Origin: Flaveria trinervia
Lineage: Eukaryota > Streptophyta > Magnoliopsida > Asterales > Asteraceae
Direction of reading: 5' to 3'
Assembly (NCBI GenBank): GCA_025506515.1
Contig: CM046444.1
Location: 72,956,192 to 73,020,191, forward strand
DNA length: 64,000 bases
Position numbers and translations under genes: made by a program. Positions 46,711 through 57,859 of this stretch are shown one piece after another (the first letter of the stretch is position 1; the number at the start of each line of letters is the position of its first letter). A model generated the notes under the pieces. It was not told the DNA's origin. It saw only the letters and a program-made list of their open reading frames with translations, and searched no databases.

Positions 46711-46724
46711 AGGCTCTGATACCA
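46711..46724 (-). promoter_or_regulatory. E2 primer binding site
   Basis: The minus strand TGGTATCAGAGCCT, three bases inside the 5' LTR end, is complementary to the 3' end of initiator Met tRNA, the usual copia primer. Confidence 0.92.
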
Positions 46725-46727
46725 TAT

Positions 46728-47246
46728 TGTTGGTCCATGTGATCGATGAACAGTACAATTGATAGGATAATTTGATCAATATCAAACACACAATCCAAAT
46801 AACAACAATTGAGAAGTGAATATGATGAATCAAGACATAATTGGTACTCAAATGAACAAACTCACTCAATAACAACAAGCACAATTGTATTTCAATGAAG
46901 TAACTGCTTAGAAATGGTAGCTTGCAACAGAATTCCACGATTAGGTTTTGCAAGCTTACCGTACAAAGTGAAATGACAATAGTATATATAGCAGTCATAG
47001 ATTCGCTGACAGTTTCGCTACCAGCGAAACTGTCATGCCGAAACTATAGTTTCGCCCGGCAGAACACAAGTTCGCCGGGTAAACCAAACAGCAAACTGTG
47101 AGCGAATGTATAGATTCGCTCACAGTTTCGCTGGACTGCCAAAACTGCTAATTACAAACAAAATACAAAATGAAACTAACAAAAGTCCTATTACAATGTA
47201 AAGTAAACATCTATACTAAAGTGAGTCCAACCTAACATGATCTTCA
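46728..47246 (-). repeat. E2 5' LTR
   Basis: 519 bases, + strand TGTTGGTCC...GATCTTCA. The minus-strand TATA box is at 46983-46990. Upstream of it lie three perfect inverted repeats made of TTTCGC words (47007-47035, 47039-47054 and 47093-47128). The target flank CCTTG follows at 47247. Confidence 0.93.
47007..47128 (-). promoter_or_regulatory. Three inverted repeats upstream of the E LTR TATA box
   Basis: Arms TGACAGTTTCGCT/AGCGAAACTGTCA (47007-47019, 47023-47035, 3-base loop); palindrome CGAAACTATAGTTTCG (47039-47054); arms AAACTGTGAGCGAAT/ATTCGCTCACAGTTT (47093-47107, 47114-47128, 6-base loop). All are perfect here and nearly kept in the other E LTRs. They begin about 17 bases upstream of TATATATA in transcription direction. 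Confidence 0.7.
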
Positions 47247-47251
47247 CCTTG

Positions 47252-48056
47252 TTTTCAGACTCCTCGACCCGTCTGATATAATTCCCTACACCCGCGTTCT
47301 GGAGGTACATATTTTCCCATAGATGGGTGATTTTACCCCACTGAAACATGGTCGAATAGCATAACAATCAGCAAATATCCGAGGTTTCATCGCACCCATA
47401 ATCTCTTGACTTCACACATGTTTAGGAACATCATATAATACATAAATATCTCTGAAAAAGCGAGGATATAACACCATTTATCCTTCTTCACAGCCTCACA
47501 TTCTCTGCCATACACACAAAGATCAGTCTAGCAATGTTTGCTTTTCCCCTTTACAACGATCACCATAGCTTGGCCATTCAAGATTAAGTCCATCGGATCC
47601 ACCCTTACGGTGATCTAAGCACATAATAAAAACATGAGCTATATATCTCCATTCCTTAGATAAAAAAGAGTTTAATCTCCTTCCTCGAACCGAAAGCTGG
47701 TCCCTCATACCCCATTTGTCTGAAAGCTTGGAATACTTCAGACTTCGTCATATCCACTTCATCACCAGTATTATCTTCTAGTCTAAGAATCCTCGACACG
47801 CTCTCAGCAGTAATAGTTATATCATGATCAATCACTCTAGCTGTGATTCTCTGTACATCTCCTCCAGTGTTGTATTCTGCTGATCTCCTCCAAAATCCTA
47901 AATGAAGATCATAGATAGTGGGTGAGTGAGAGATAGCATATGCAATGGTGGTCTCTGAAGCCATCTATGCAGTCATGAAATCCGGCCGCCTTTGGAAGAA
48001 TATCGTCTAATATGGTAGTGATGTTATTCCTCTCATCAAACTTGAGATTCACCATG
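47252..48056 (-). pseudogene. E1 extra ORF, N-terminal half
   Basis: The minus-strand start ATGGTGAATCTCAAG at 48056 equals E2 38073 with Ala to Val. The frame keeps NLKFDERNNITTILDDILPKAAGF, SRILRLEDNTGDEVDMTKSEVFQAFRQMGYEGPAFGSRKEI and HVFIMCLDHRKGGSDGLNLEW. Frameshifts near 47980, 47900 and 47675 split it. The last 350 bases before the E2 insertion (47252-47600) are dense with indels. It would continue in array unit 5 across E2. Confidence 0.82.
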
Positions 48057-48960
48057 ATAACCTGAGAAGAACAACAAATAATTTGAATAAGAAATACTGA
48101 AAATAAGAAAATAAAACAAAAACAAGAAACAATCAATTTCGGCAAGCGAAACAATAGTTTCGCTCACTAAGACATGACAGTTTCGCTGAATCAAAGACAA
48201 TTTCGACAAGGAAAACAAACAGTTTCGACAAGAGAAACTATAATTTCGCTCATTGAAACTTGTTATTTTCGCAGAACAAAAATTAGTTTCGACAAGATTA
48301 GAATGAATAAAGTAGTTTCGCAATTAGTTTCACCAAATATTAATTTAGTTTCGCTATTACAAATTAGTTTCGCTGACATAAGAAAATACAAGCGAAACTG
48401 TGTAAATTAAAGATCAGTCATTGCGAAATTAGAGAAGATACGGCGAAACTGTTAAGTTTGCTCGGACAGCATTACTTTACAGTTTCGCAGAAAAGATGTG
48501 AACTTTCGTTCAATTTTGCAGAGAAATTAGTAGTTTCTCTGATCGAATAGCGAAACCACCGAAGAGACACAATCTAGATAACTTAATAATAGACTATTTA
48601 ATCCAGATTAGAAAGTGAATCAGTGTTCGAAACTCACATACGAAGTGAATCTCACGAAAAATCAGTCCAAATCACAAACACAAGTCAAAATGCCTTAAAA
48701 GTTACGGATAACCCTAAAAGTGAAACTGAGCGATTGTGCGATTATGAGAGAAAATTCGCAACCATGACTTATATAGCAAATAGTTTCGCAGACAGCGAAA
48801 CTATAAATTCGTCTGGAGAATTTACAGTTTTGCCCAGTGAAACTGTAATTTCGCTAGGATGTAACTCATTAACAACTTATTAGCCAACCTAGCGAAATTG
48901 CAGTTTCGCTTTGCGAAATTATTAGCGAAAGAATTCTTTCGCACCTTTTACTTTATTATT
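48057..48960 (-). promoter_or_regulatory. E1 internal promoter-like region before the extra ORF
   Basis: Colinear with 38074-38960: TTTCGC words, a TATA box (CTATATAAG on the minus strand, 48776-48768), a donor-like GTATGTGAGT near 48640, and a T-rich tract ending CTTCTCAG before the ATG at 48056. Conservation in two copies of the family supports it as a normal element part. Confidence 0.5.
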
Positions 48961-50177
48961 TATTATTATTTTTTAAATTATAATACTTAAAGGAAGCACA
49001 TCTAATAATGAGATCTAAAATAATCAGAGATCACATTCTCTAAATATTTTAGAACATAAAGATGATCAAAAAATCATCTACCAGTCATGAGATCATACTG
49101 AATACAAGATCTGATCACAATCTGCATAGAAACAACTGAAATTAGAACAAATCAATAACGATTGCTGATATAATTGTCCACATAAACTCATGCCTTATCC
49201 TTTTTCAAACAACAGCTTATGATTCATTTAAGGTTTGATTAGATGCTTTAAAATGCAAGACCCCATAATCATTTGCTAAAAAAACCCTCACCCAACCTCA
49301 GGATTTCTTGAATTATGAATCAATCTTCAAACAACAAGGTTTGTGAATTAGTGTGCAAATGATTATCAACAGAATATTTCATTCTGAGAGAAATTCATCG
49401 ATAAGATGATTTGACATAATTATATCAAAATGGTGAGAGCTCCAGATCTATACTCACGTATAACAGAGGAGATAACCATTTGAACATGTGCGGATGAGAG
49501 CTCCCGGTCAGTACTATCGTACAGCAGAGGAGATCATCACTCCAGGTCAGTACTCACGTACAGCAGAGGAGATAAGCACAGACAAAAGAGATCTTGACAC
49601 TAAATATACTAGCAGAGGATGATGACAGAACAAAGGAAAATGAATGAAAGATTCATTCTCAATCCAATTTTTGTCAGGACTCAGTTTTTGTGCAATCTAA
49701 AACGATTGAGTAAATCCAGACATTCTTAAGCATAAAGTTTAATTTAATCAAAAAGCTGCTGTCTACTTCATTCGTCAGGCAGAGTCTATCAAGCATAACG
49801 TTAACGAATCTGATCCATTTCCTTTTTTTTAATGTGAAACAAAATCCAGTAACAGTTACTATCATTTCTCATAGAAGTACTGGTCATGTAAATAAAAATT
49901 TTAGACAATATACAATCATTTCTCATCATGTTAAATTCCAATCTCAGAATAATTATATTACTTCCCCAAATTTTTATTTTCATATTTCTATTATTATCAA
50001 TGAATTCATTTTAATTAAATTTTTTTATATGTTGTTATAAATTTTAATTTTTTTTAATAAAGAAATAGAAAATGAAAATTTTTTAAAAAGATATTAACCC
50101 AAGCATAGAAATCAATTCATAAAAACGAGGTTTATCAAATGTTTTTGTTAAAAGATTAGCTTTTTGATTTTTGTATC
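48961..50177 (-). other. E1 spacer between pol remnant and extra ORF
   Basis: AT-rich, colinear with 38990-40295 of E2. It holds the three-copy GAGCTCC...GAGGAGAT repeat at 49436-49580. No reading frame with recognisable motifs. Confidence 0.7.
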
Positions 50178-50474
50178 AGATTTAAATAGAACAGGAATGT
50201 CTTTATCACAAATTTGAGAGACACTCAGAAGATTAAAAGCCAATTTAGGAACATGGTGACTTTTTCTAGAGTAAGAGAACCATTGGTAACTTCTCCTTGT
50301 CCAATCATTTTTCCACCCTTCTTATTTCCAGCAAATGCCACATATCCTCCATCTATAATCCGATAATTGGTGAACAAATCCTTTAATCCCGTCATATGCT
50401 TGGAACATCCGCTATTAACATGCCACAGACTGTGTACAATCTTTGAAGAGGATCCCTGAAATGAATTAACAAAT
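50178..50474 (-). pseudogene. E1 protease remnant at a large deletion junction
   Basis: Minus strand from about 50474: LWHVNSGCSKHMTG-type protease (the first Asp of DSGCS reads Asn), then FNLLSVSQICDKDIPVLF, and at about 50178 the sequence jumps to the RNase H tail/spacer equivalent of E2 40295. The segment matching E2 40296-42942 (integrase, RT, RNase H; about 2.65 kb) is missing, so E1 could not replicate by itself. Confidence 0.88.
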
Positions 50475-50477
50475 CAT

Positions 50478-51580
50478 TTAGCCAGGAGCAATAGGGACCC
50501 AAGATTGAACAACTTTTGTTTTTAAAGAAGCAGATTTTTTACAAAAGAAATTATTAACCAATTTTGTCAATTTATTCCCAAAACAATTCCTATTAGAGGA
50601 TCTTTGAATCAAAAGGCAATTTTTGATAAGATGATCCTCTTCACTACACCTGAAACAATGATGTTTGAATCTAGGTCGATGATGTGATGAGGTAAAAATC
50701 GGATCAATAATAATCTCCTCATCACATTCAGACAAACTAGAATCAACATCACTGAATGTCTCATACATCTCATGATGTTTTTGTTTATTTGAATCAGAGT
50801 TCTTCTTGTCAAAATCAAAACGTGATTCTTCTGACAAATCAATAAAACTCGTACCATTGGTACCAGTGCCAGATAAAGACGAACTACATTTTTCTGATGA
50901 TGTCATATTTAATGGTAGGTTGAGAAAAGAACTTTTCGAAAGAATTAATTTTAAGTTGCTCAGTTGTTTTTGAAGAAACATCAGATTCATTACATTCATT
51001 ACCAAAACAAAAATCATCACTATCATGATTTTAAGTGCAAGATGAAATAGAACTATCAAGAGAACATGAGACATTCAAGTCTGTTACATTTGAACTAGAA
51101 ACAAACACTGAATTTAAACTAGACTTATTATCTAAAACAGACTGCTGATTGTCAGGTGTACTAGAACTAGTGCATCCAAGCCCACTAGTTGGTCCATAGG
51201 CGTAGTCTTCACGAATGTACTTAGAGTTATTCCCGACTAAACCTGCAGACATACTGTCAGTATCTGATTTGATTAAATCATTAGAAGGATGAGGAACAGG
51301 CATAGGAGAATAACAGTATGTACTAGGAGGAGGATAAACCTGTACATTTTCATAACCCAAACCTGTTTTAATTCTTGCTCCCCGTTGAGATTTACAAAGA
51401 TCATCATGTTTCATTCGAGAAATAGTCCATTTATCTAACTTTGACTGAAGTTTGTTTGCTTCAAATTCAGCAAGAGCAACCGTTCAGTCAAAGTATTAAC
51501 CTCTACATTTCTTTCCAAAACAATTCTTTTTAAATGATCAGTTTCTTTTAAAGCCTTATTTAATTTCACAAAATATTTTG
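50478..51580 (-). pseudogene. E1 Gag C-terminal and middle segments
   Basis: The frame 51414-51031 (MKHDDLCKSQRGARIKTGLGYENVQVYP) and 51074-50478 with CFRCSEEDHLIKNC and KVVQSWVPIAPG, then the same TAA-ATG junction as E2. The second Gly of the knuckle core is Ser. Frameshifts occur near 51050, 50925 and 51480. Confidence 0.8.
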
Positions 51581-51586
51581 ATTCAT

Positions 51587-53318
51587 TCATTTTAATTTCA
51601 TCATTATTCGTTTTAAATCCTTTTCATTATCAATTAACAAACGATTAGCCTTATAAATCCCAAAAAGTCTAATTTTGCTAGCACATGAGCACATATCCTG
51701 TATTACCTCATAAGGAAGTCCCATTACCATCCTTTCGGCAGCTAAAGCTTTATCGCATGTGCATGCTGGAGTACTTGATTTCCTTTCCTCAACAGTAGCG
51801 GCCGCATCATCCTTCTCTTTTCCTTTCGCAGCTTTTGAATTCCTTTCTTCATCTGAACCTGTAATTTCCTCTTTCTCCTCTCCATCTGCCTTCTCTTCTT
51901 TCTCCTTTACTGAAGATTCATTTGCTCCTTTGAATTCCTTGAACAGCACAAATCCATCTTTATCAACTTCCATCTCATCACTTTCCACAACCTGAGCAAC
52001 TAACGTGTGATTTATTTCAGATCATGTTTCTTCCACCTCCACACTCCAGTCAAAGTTTGAGATCAAAGCTGACTCCTTTTTCGAATTTCCTTCTTCCTTT
52101 TCTTTCTCTGCTGTCAATCTTGGTACTCCAGTGTTACTAGGTTCTGTGACAATTGGTAATGGACATTCACGTTTAAAATGTCCCAATTGTTTACAGTTAA
52201 AGCACCTCAATTTTGACTTATCAAATCCTAGTTTTGAGGTAGATGATTGACCACCAAAGTTCTTTCTTCCTGTTCTTTCCATGAATCTCCTGGCTCTTAA
52301 AGTTAACATCGCCATTTGCCATTGAATGTCAGTTTCTTCTAAATCATCAAGATCAACCTGATACATATCCTCCATAGTCATCCTTTACCTTTCAATTCAC
52401 CAGCAACAAGAGCTTCATAGCTCTGAACAAACATTCCAAAAAGAGCCATTGTTTCACATGAAATTGAAGTTTCAGCATTCAGCTTAGAATTTCCCAATTC
52501 TTTTCGAACATGATTACTACCACTCGAGAAATTACTTGTATTGCTCCCTCCTTGAATTGGATTTTGAATGTGAGAGTTTGCAGCGGATGACAACAAAGCA
52601 GCATTTTGAGAAAAACCAGATGTGGGCATCATAGTCTAGTTAAATTCTCTTCTTTTTATATCCAACTCAAAATATTTCAACTTGTTAATGATATCCATCA
52701 GCTTATAATCTGTAAAACCTCTTTCTTGTTTGAGCATCCTCACTTGAAGACTCCACTGTGGTGGAAGAGAATCGAGAAGCCTATTAACTTGTTCACTGTT
52801 GGAGAGTCTTTTATCATACTTCTTCAGAGTGCTTGAGACGGTTAAGAAACGATTTGTCAGATCTGTCAAACTTTCATTCTTGTATCCTACAAACGAATTG
52901 AACTCCTTTTCAGCTTAATACTCTTGTCTTTCACCAGATCTGCATTCCCATCATAGAATTCACACAGAGCATCATAAAGGGATTTAGCATTTTTATGCTC
53001 TGCAAAACGATTGTAGATATCTGGAGCCAAGCAGAGAGTTAGAGCACCAAAAGCTTTTTGATCACGATCAATCAGTTTCAGATCTCTTTCAGTATAAGAA
53101 GATGGGTCTTTGTTCTGAGAAACGACATCACCAACCGTAACAGTAGGTATATGAGGACCTGAAATAATCGATTCCCATTGATTATGATCTGTGTAGAAAA
53201 AGAAAGCTTTGAGACATCTCTTCCAATCTACAAAATTATCTCCATTAATGAGTCTTGGAGGTCTATTAGGAGCAACACTTTCAAGATCCGCAAGTGTAAG
53301 AGTAGTTAATTTCGACAT
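51587..53318 (-). pseudogene. gag: E1 Gag, N-terminal part and first zinc knuckle
   Basis: The start MSKLTTLTLADLESVAPNRPPRLINGDNFVDWKRCLKAFFFYTDHNQW at 53318 (open to 52887), then LTNRFLTVSSTLKKYDKRL, MMPTSGFSQNAALLSSAANSH, DIQWQMAMLTLRARRFMERTGRK, the knuckle CFNCKQLGHFKREC (about 52200-52160) and the Glu/Lys-rich coiled region. Breaks: frameshift near 52915, a TAG near 52637, frameshift near 52380 and a TGA near 52024. Confidence 0.87.
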
Positions 53319-53943
53319 AATAGTTTCGGCACAAAAATTGATAATTTCGCTGACAAATTCGCTAACAAATTCGCTGAAAGAGGTGACTTGGCTAACAGTT
53401 TCGCTGAAACAATACTATCGCAGATACTTTCGCAAAAACAGACACTTTCGCTTGCAATTTCAGCAGCACTTTCACTTGTACAGAGACAACAATTGCTTAA
53501 TTTCGCTGCTAAATTCGCAGGAAACAAGCTTGAACTTTCGTTCAAAAATAGATTCGGCAGCATTTTCGCTTGATGATTGGTCAAAAACACTAATGAACTT
53601 TCGTTCAAGGGAATACTTTTGCTGAAACTCTAGAAAACAACTTCTGATCCAAAATAACTCATAATTTCGCTGAATGAAGATGACAGTTTCGCTGTAAGAA
53701 AAGTAATTTCGCTGGTCGATCTCAAAACCCTTTTTCACCTCAAAATCAATCTGAAATCATCCAAATCTCAATGAATTTGAGATCTGATGATTGTAGATTC
53801 TTTCTCAATCAAGAACAAGCATAATTCAATCAATTTCCATGCCAAAAACAGCTGATAATCCAATGAAAATTGATTGAAACTAGATATTGATCAAAACCAC
53901 AAAAACTCAACAAATCAAGAGCACTAAGGCTCTGATACCATAT
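53319..53943 (-). other. E1 leader and primer binding site
   Basis: TTTCGC-rich leader like 46104-46727. The primer site TGGTATCAGAGCC (minus strand 53940-53928) lies three bases inside the 5' LTR. Confidence 0.85.
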
Positions 53944-54462
53944 TGTTGGTCCATGTGATCGATGAACAGTACAATTGATAGGATAATTTGATCAATATCA
54001 AACACATAATCCAAATAACAACAATTGCGAAGTGAATATGATGAATCAAGACATAATGGTACTCAAATGAACAAACTCACTCAATAACAACAAGCACAAT
54101 TGTATTTCAATGAAGTAACTGCTTAGAAATGGTAGCTTGCAACAGAATTCCACGATTAGGTTTTGCAAGCTTGCCGTACAAAGTGAAATGACAATAGTAT
54201 ATATAGCAGTCATAGATTCGCTGACAGTTTCACTACCAGCGAAACTGTCAAGCCGAAACTATAGTTTCGCCCGGCAGAACACAAGTTCGTCGGGTAAACC
54301 AAAACAGCAAACTGTGAGTGAATGTATAGATTCGCTCACAGTTTCGCTGGACTACCAAAACTGCTAATTACAAACAAAATACAAAATGAAACTAACAAAA
54401 GTCCTATTACAATGTAAAGTAAACATCTATACTAAAGTGAGTTCAACCTAACATGATCTTCA
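53944..54462 (-). repeat. E1 5' LTR
   Basis: 519 bases, sharing CACATAATCC, GTCAAGCCG and GAGTTCAACC with the 3' LTR at 23408. GTTAG at 54463-54467 is the right target duplication. Confidence 0.93.
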
Positions 54463-54478
54463 GTTAGCTACCCTATGA
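54463..54478 (+). repeat. G1 5' LTR stub joined to gag
   Basis: After GTTAG only CTACCCTATGA of the gypsy LTR remains. The next bases (ACAACCAGAGCC) match gag at 20188 of G2. The rest of the LTR, the primer site and the gag start, about 1.3 kb in total, are missing. Confidence 0.85.
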
Positions 54479-55260
54479 ACAACCAGAGCCTAAGACTGTG
54501 TTGTCCAATGAGGAGGAGGATGATGTAGTGGGGGTAGCGACTGGAGGGTGCAGTTACGGGGAGTTCCAAAGGTGTAAGCCCCCGACTTTCAATGGCAATG
54601 GTAATGCTGCTGCCGCTCACCGCTGGGTGGGGGAGATGGAGGCAGTCTTGGGGATCAGTGAGTGCCGCGAGGACTAGAAGGTGAATTCCGCAACTCACTC
54701 TCTCGTTGATTCAGTGCTGTGTTGGTGGGACAATATTTCCAAGCCGGCAAGGCTGGTGCCTCATCAGGTAACGCTGGCATCAAGGAAGATCAAGAGGTAC
54801 ATCCAGGGACTGGCGGCTGACATTCGCAGACACCTGATTGCTGTCAGCCAGGTACCTTTCGATCGGTGGTGGATTTGGTGGGTAGATTGTATGATGAGCG
54901 GGAGAAACTGGGGTGGAGGTGAAGAAAATAAGTGGGGATGGTAAGAACTGGAATAGGAAGAGGTTTGGACGAGGTGGTTTCACTCAAAAACAAGAAGAGG
55001 AAGATGGACGATCGTGGGGTGTCGTTAAGATCAGAGCTGAAAAAGTGTGGTAGATTTGGAAGGGAGCATACCGGTGAGTGTAGGATTGGACTGAATGTAT
55101 GCTTCACATGTGGCAAGCTGGGCCACATCGCTAGAGATTGTAGGGTGCTAAAGTGCTATAATTGTGGCAGGGAGTGCCATACGACCAAACACTGTAAGAA
55201 GCCGAGGACGGAGAGCTGTGGAGCGAAGAAGAAGCCGGAGGAAGGAGGGCCGAGGGTAAG
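54479..55260 (+). pseudogene. gag: G1 gag
   Basis: It starts in mid-gag (QPEPKTVLSNEEEDD) and continues FQRCKPPTFNGNGNAAAAHRWVGEMEAVLG, a shared in-frame TAG near 54675, WWDNISKPARLV, a frame slip near 54860, then RFGREHTGECRIGLNVCFTCGKLGHIARDC (CCHC knuckle) and a second CYNCGRECHTTKHC. Two knuckles in tandem. The Gag N-terminus is deleted, so it is not functional. Confidence 0.85.
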
Positions 55261-55720
55261 TGCTAGAGCTTACACCATGACTCAGGAGGAAGCCAGAGCT
55301 GATCCCGATATCGTGTCAGGTATGTTTCTAGTAAACCAAACTTGTGCCTCTGTATTGTTTCATTCCGCTGCTAGTAGGAATTTTATTTCCACTACATTCT
55401 GTGCTAAGTTGCCTATTAGTAGTAGAAATGTCAGTGAACCATTCGATGTAGAAACCGTTATTGGTAAGTCAACTAGACTTACTAATATGATAGAGCACTA
55501 AGCCATAGAACTACAAGGTCATAGGTTTGCTGCTAGGTTGCACGTGATGCCCCTAGGTGGATTTGATGTAGTACTAGGGATGGACTAGTTAGCAACCTAT
55601 GAAGCAAACATCGTATGTCGCAAGAAGATGATTCAATTAGTTGTGCCCATGGGAGTTCGCTTACGATTTATGGAGATCGCGTTACTACGATCCCGAAGGT
55701 AATTCGTTGGTGGTGGCGGA
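55261..55720 (+). pseudogene. G1 protease, active site replaced
   Basis: RAYTMTQEEARADPDIVSGMFLVNQTCASVLFHSAASRNFIS: in gypsy elements the motif is VLFDSGAS, here FHSAAS, so the catalytic Asp is His and the Gly is Ala. It continues with a stop at 55499-55501, VMPLGGFDVVLGMD (the second conserved motif; stop after it at about 55588) and a frame change. Inactive by two criteria. Confidence 0.85.
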
Positions 55721-56990
55721 GTAGTGCATGAAAAGTGGATGTAGTGCCTACTTGGCCTACGTAAAAGATGTGGATGCGTCGGTACCGCAATTATCTGAGG
55801 TACCAGTGGGTGCGACTTTTCGGACGTATTCCTGGAAGACTTACCCGGCGTGCCACTGGATCGCGAGATTGAGTTCCAAATTGATTTGATACCGAGTGCT
55901 CAACCCGTTGCCAAAGCACCATAACGATTAGCTCCGGCTGAGATGAAGGAACTCATGAGGCAATTTGCAGGAGTATCTCTTCGTGGGGTGCTCTGGTATT
56001 GTTTGTAAAGAAAAAGGACGGAAGTATGCGAATGTGCATTGACTATCGAGAGCTGAACAAGTTGACGGTGAAGAATCGATACCCGTTACCAAGGATTGAT
56101 GACTTGTTCAACCATCTCCAAGGTGCCAGTTGGTTCTCGAGAATAGATCTACGATCTGGCTACCATCAATTGAAGGTGAAGGAACAAGACATTCCTAAGA
56201 CAGCTTTCCGTATGCGTTATGGACACTACTAGTTCCTCGTTATGTCCTTTGGTCTAACTAACGCGCCAGCTGCCTTTATGGATTTGATGAATCTAGTGTG
56301 TCAACCGATGTTGGATAGATTAGTGATTGTGTTCATTGATGATATACTGATCTACTCGAATGGCAAAGAAGAGCATGCCAGTCACATTCAGGAGGTGTTG
56401 GAGACATTAAGAAGGGAGAATTTGTATGCCAAATTTTCCTAGTGAGCCTTCTAGTTGCGCGAAGTTCAATTCTTAGGTCACGTGGTAAATCCCGAGGGGA
56501 TTTTGTTAGACCCCGCAAAGATGGAGGTAGTGATGCAATGGAAGTCACCGAAAATGCCATCCGAGATTCGTAGCTTCTTGGGTTTGGCGGGCTACTACAG
56601 AAGATTCATCCAAGACTTTTCCATGATCGCTTCTCCACTAACCAAGTTAACCCGGAAAGATGTGAAGTTTATATGGGGTCAAGCTCAAGAGAAAGCATTC
56701 GAGGAGTTAAAGGCAAGGTTGACTCAAGCTCTTGTTCTGTTATTACATGTAGGAAGCAAGGATTTGGTGGTCTATTCAGATGCTTCCTACTTAGGGTTAG
56801 GGTGCGTATTAATGCAGACAGGGAAGGTTATTGCCTATGCATCCTGACAGTTGAAGGTTCATGAGGTCAGTTACCTTACTCATGACTTGGAGCTAGCAGG
56901 CGTGGTCTTTGCATTAAAGATTTGGAGGCACTATCTCTACGGGACGAAGTGCACATATTCACGGACCATAAAAGCTTGAAGTATTTCTTT
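55721..56990 (+). pseudogene. G1 reverse transcriptase and RNase H
   Basis: FVKKKDGSMRMCIDYRELNKLTVKNRYPLPRIDDLFNHLQGASWFSRIDLRSGYHQL (first Asp region), MSFGLTNAPAAFMDLMN and VFIDDILIYS (YxDD-equivalent FIDD, about 56332-56343), then VQFLGHVVNPEGI and SFLGLAGYYRRFIQDFSMIASPLTKLTRK. RNase H: VVYSDASYLGLGCVLMQTGKVIAYAS and a shifted remainder. Stops at 56230, about 56440 and 56845; frameshift near 56945. Confidence 0.9.
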
Positions 56991-57859
56991 AAGCAGAAGG
57001 ACCTGAACATGAGGCAGAGAAGGTGGTTGGAGCTCATAAAAGATTATGATTGTAAGATCCACTACCACCCAGGCAAGGCCAATGGCTGATGCCCTCAGCC
57101 AAAAGGAGAGGCGCAAGCCAATTCAGTTGAAAGAATATCAACTGATCATGACCTCTGATATGATGAAGCAAGTCAAAGAGTTTCAAGATGAGGCACTAAA
57201 AGAAGATCATCTTAACTCTGAAAGGATGAGAGGTGTGGTTGGGGAATTAGGTGGAAATACACTTGGTGTTAAAACTCGATTATGGATGAAGCTCACAAGA
57301 CTCGATACTTCATTCATCCTGGGGCAACAAAAATGTATCAACATATGAAGAAAGATTACTCATGGCCGGGTATGAAGCGCGATGTGGTGGGGTATGTGAG
57401 TAAGTGCCTTACTTTATTGCAGGTGAAGGCCGAACACAGAAGCCGTATGGAAAAATCCAACCTTTGGATATACCGGAATGGAAGTGGGAGCACATCACCG
57501 TGGATTTCATTACGAAGTTACCGCGTACTCTAAAAGGATATGATGCCATATGGGTGATAGTTGACCGTTTGACGAAGAGTGCTCATTTCCTACCGATCTA
57601 CGAGACATATTCATCTGAGAGGTTGGCGGATCTATTCATCAAGGAAATTTTAACTCGTCTTGGTGTGCTGGTGTCTATTGTATCCAATCGTGACACCCGG
57701 TTTACATCCAAATTATGGAAGAAATTCCACGATGCCATGGGGATGAGGTTACATATTAGCACGGCTTATCATCCCCAAACTGATGGTCAGTCAGAAAGGA
57801 CCATTCAGACACTGGAAGACATGTTTAGAGCATGGGTGATTGATTTTGGGGGAAGTTGA
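56991..57859 (+). pseudogene. G1 integrase
   Basis: A zinc-binding segment with TRYFIHPGATKMYQHMKKDYSWPGMKRDVVGYVSKCLTL (the HHCC finger, second Cys pair altered). Core: WEHITVDFITKLPRTLKGYDAIWVIVDRLTKSAHF (Asp 1), VSNRDTRFTSKLWKKF (Asp 2) and YHPQTDGQSERTIQTLEDMFRAWV (Glu). The core frame (57404-57859) is intact over all three catalytic residues and ends at a TGA. Frame changes lie near 57060, 57280 and 57430. Confidence 0.9.

Larger units (their letters stand above)
34952..47246 (-). mobile_element. E2: near-full-length copia element (SIRE/Maximus-like) with extra ORF
   Basis: 3' LTR 34952-35471, 5' LTR 46728-47246, flanks CCTTT and CCTTG at the insertion in the E1 extra ORF. The two LTRs differ at only a handful of positions by eye, so the insertion is recent. 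Minus-strand order: PBS, TTTCGC-rich leader, gag, protease, a partly deleted integrase, RT, RNase H, an AT-rich spacer, an internal promoter module, the extra ORF and PPT. Frameshifts occur throughout. Confidence 0.92.
23408..54462 (-). mobile_element. E1: copia element (SIRE/Maximus-like), internally deleted, hosting E2 and a tandem array
   Basis: 3' LTR 23408-23925 and 5' LTR 53944-54462, flanked by perfect GTTAG duplications (23403-23407, 54463-54467). The pair shares private variants (CACATAATCC, GTCAAGCCG, GAGTTCAACC) not found in E2 LTRs. Minus-strand order: PBS, leader, gag, a protease remnant, a deletion of integrase/RT/RNase H, the internal promoter region, the extra ORF N-half, the E2 insertion, extra ORF C-half units, and PPT. 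Confidence 0.9.
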
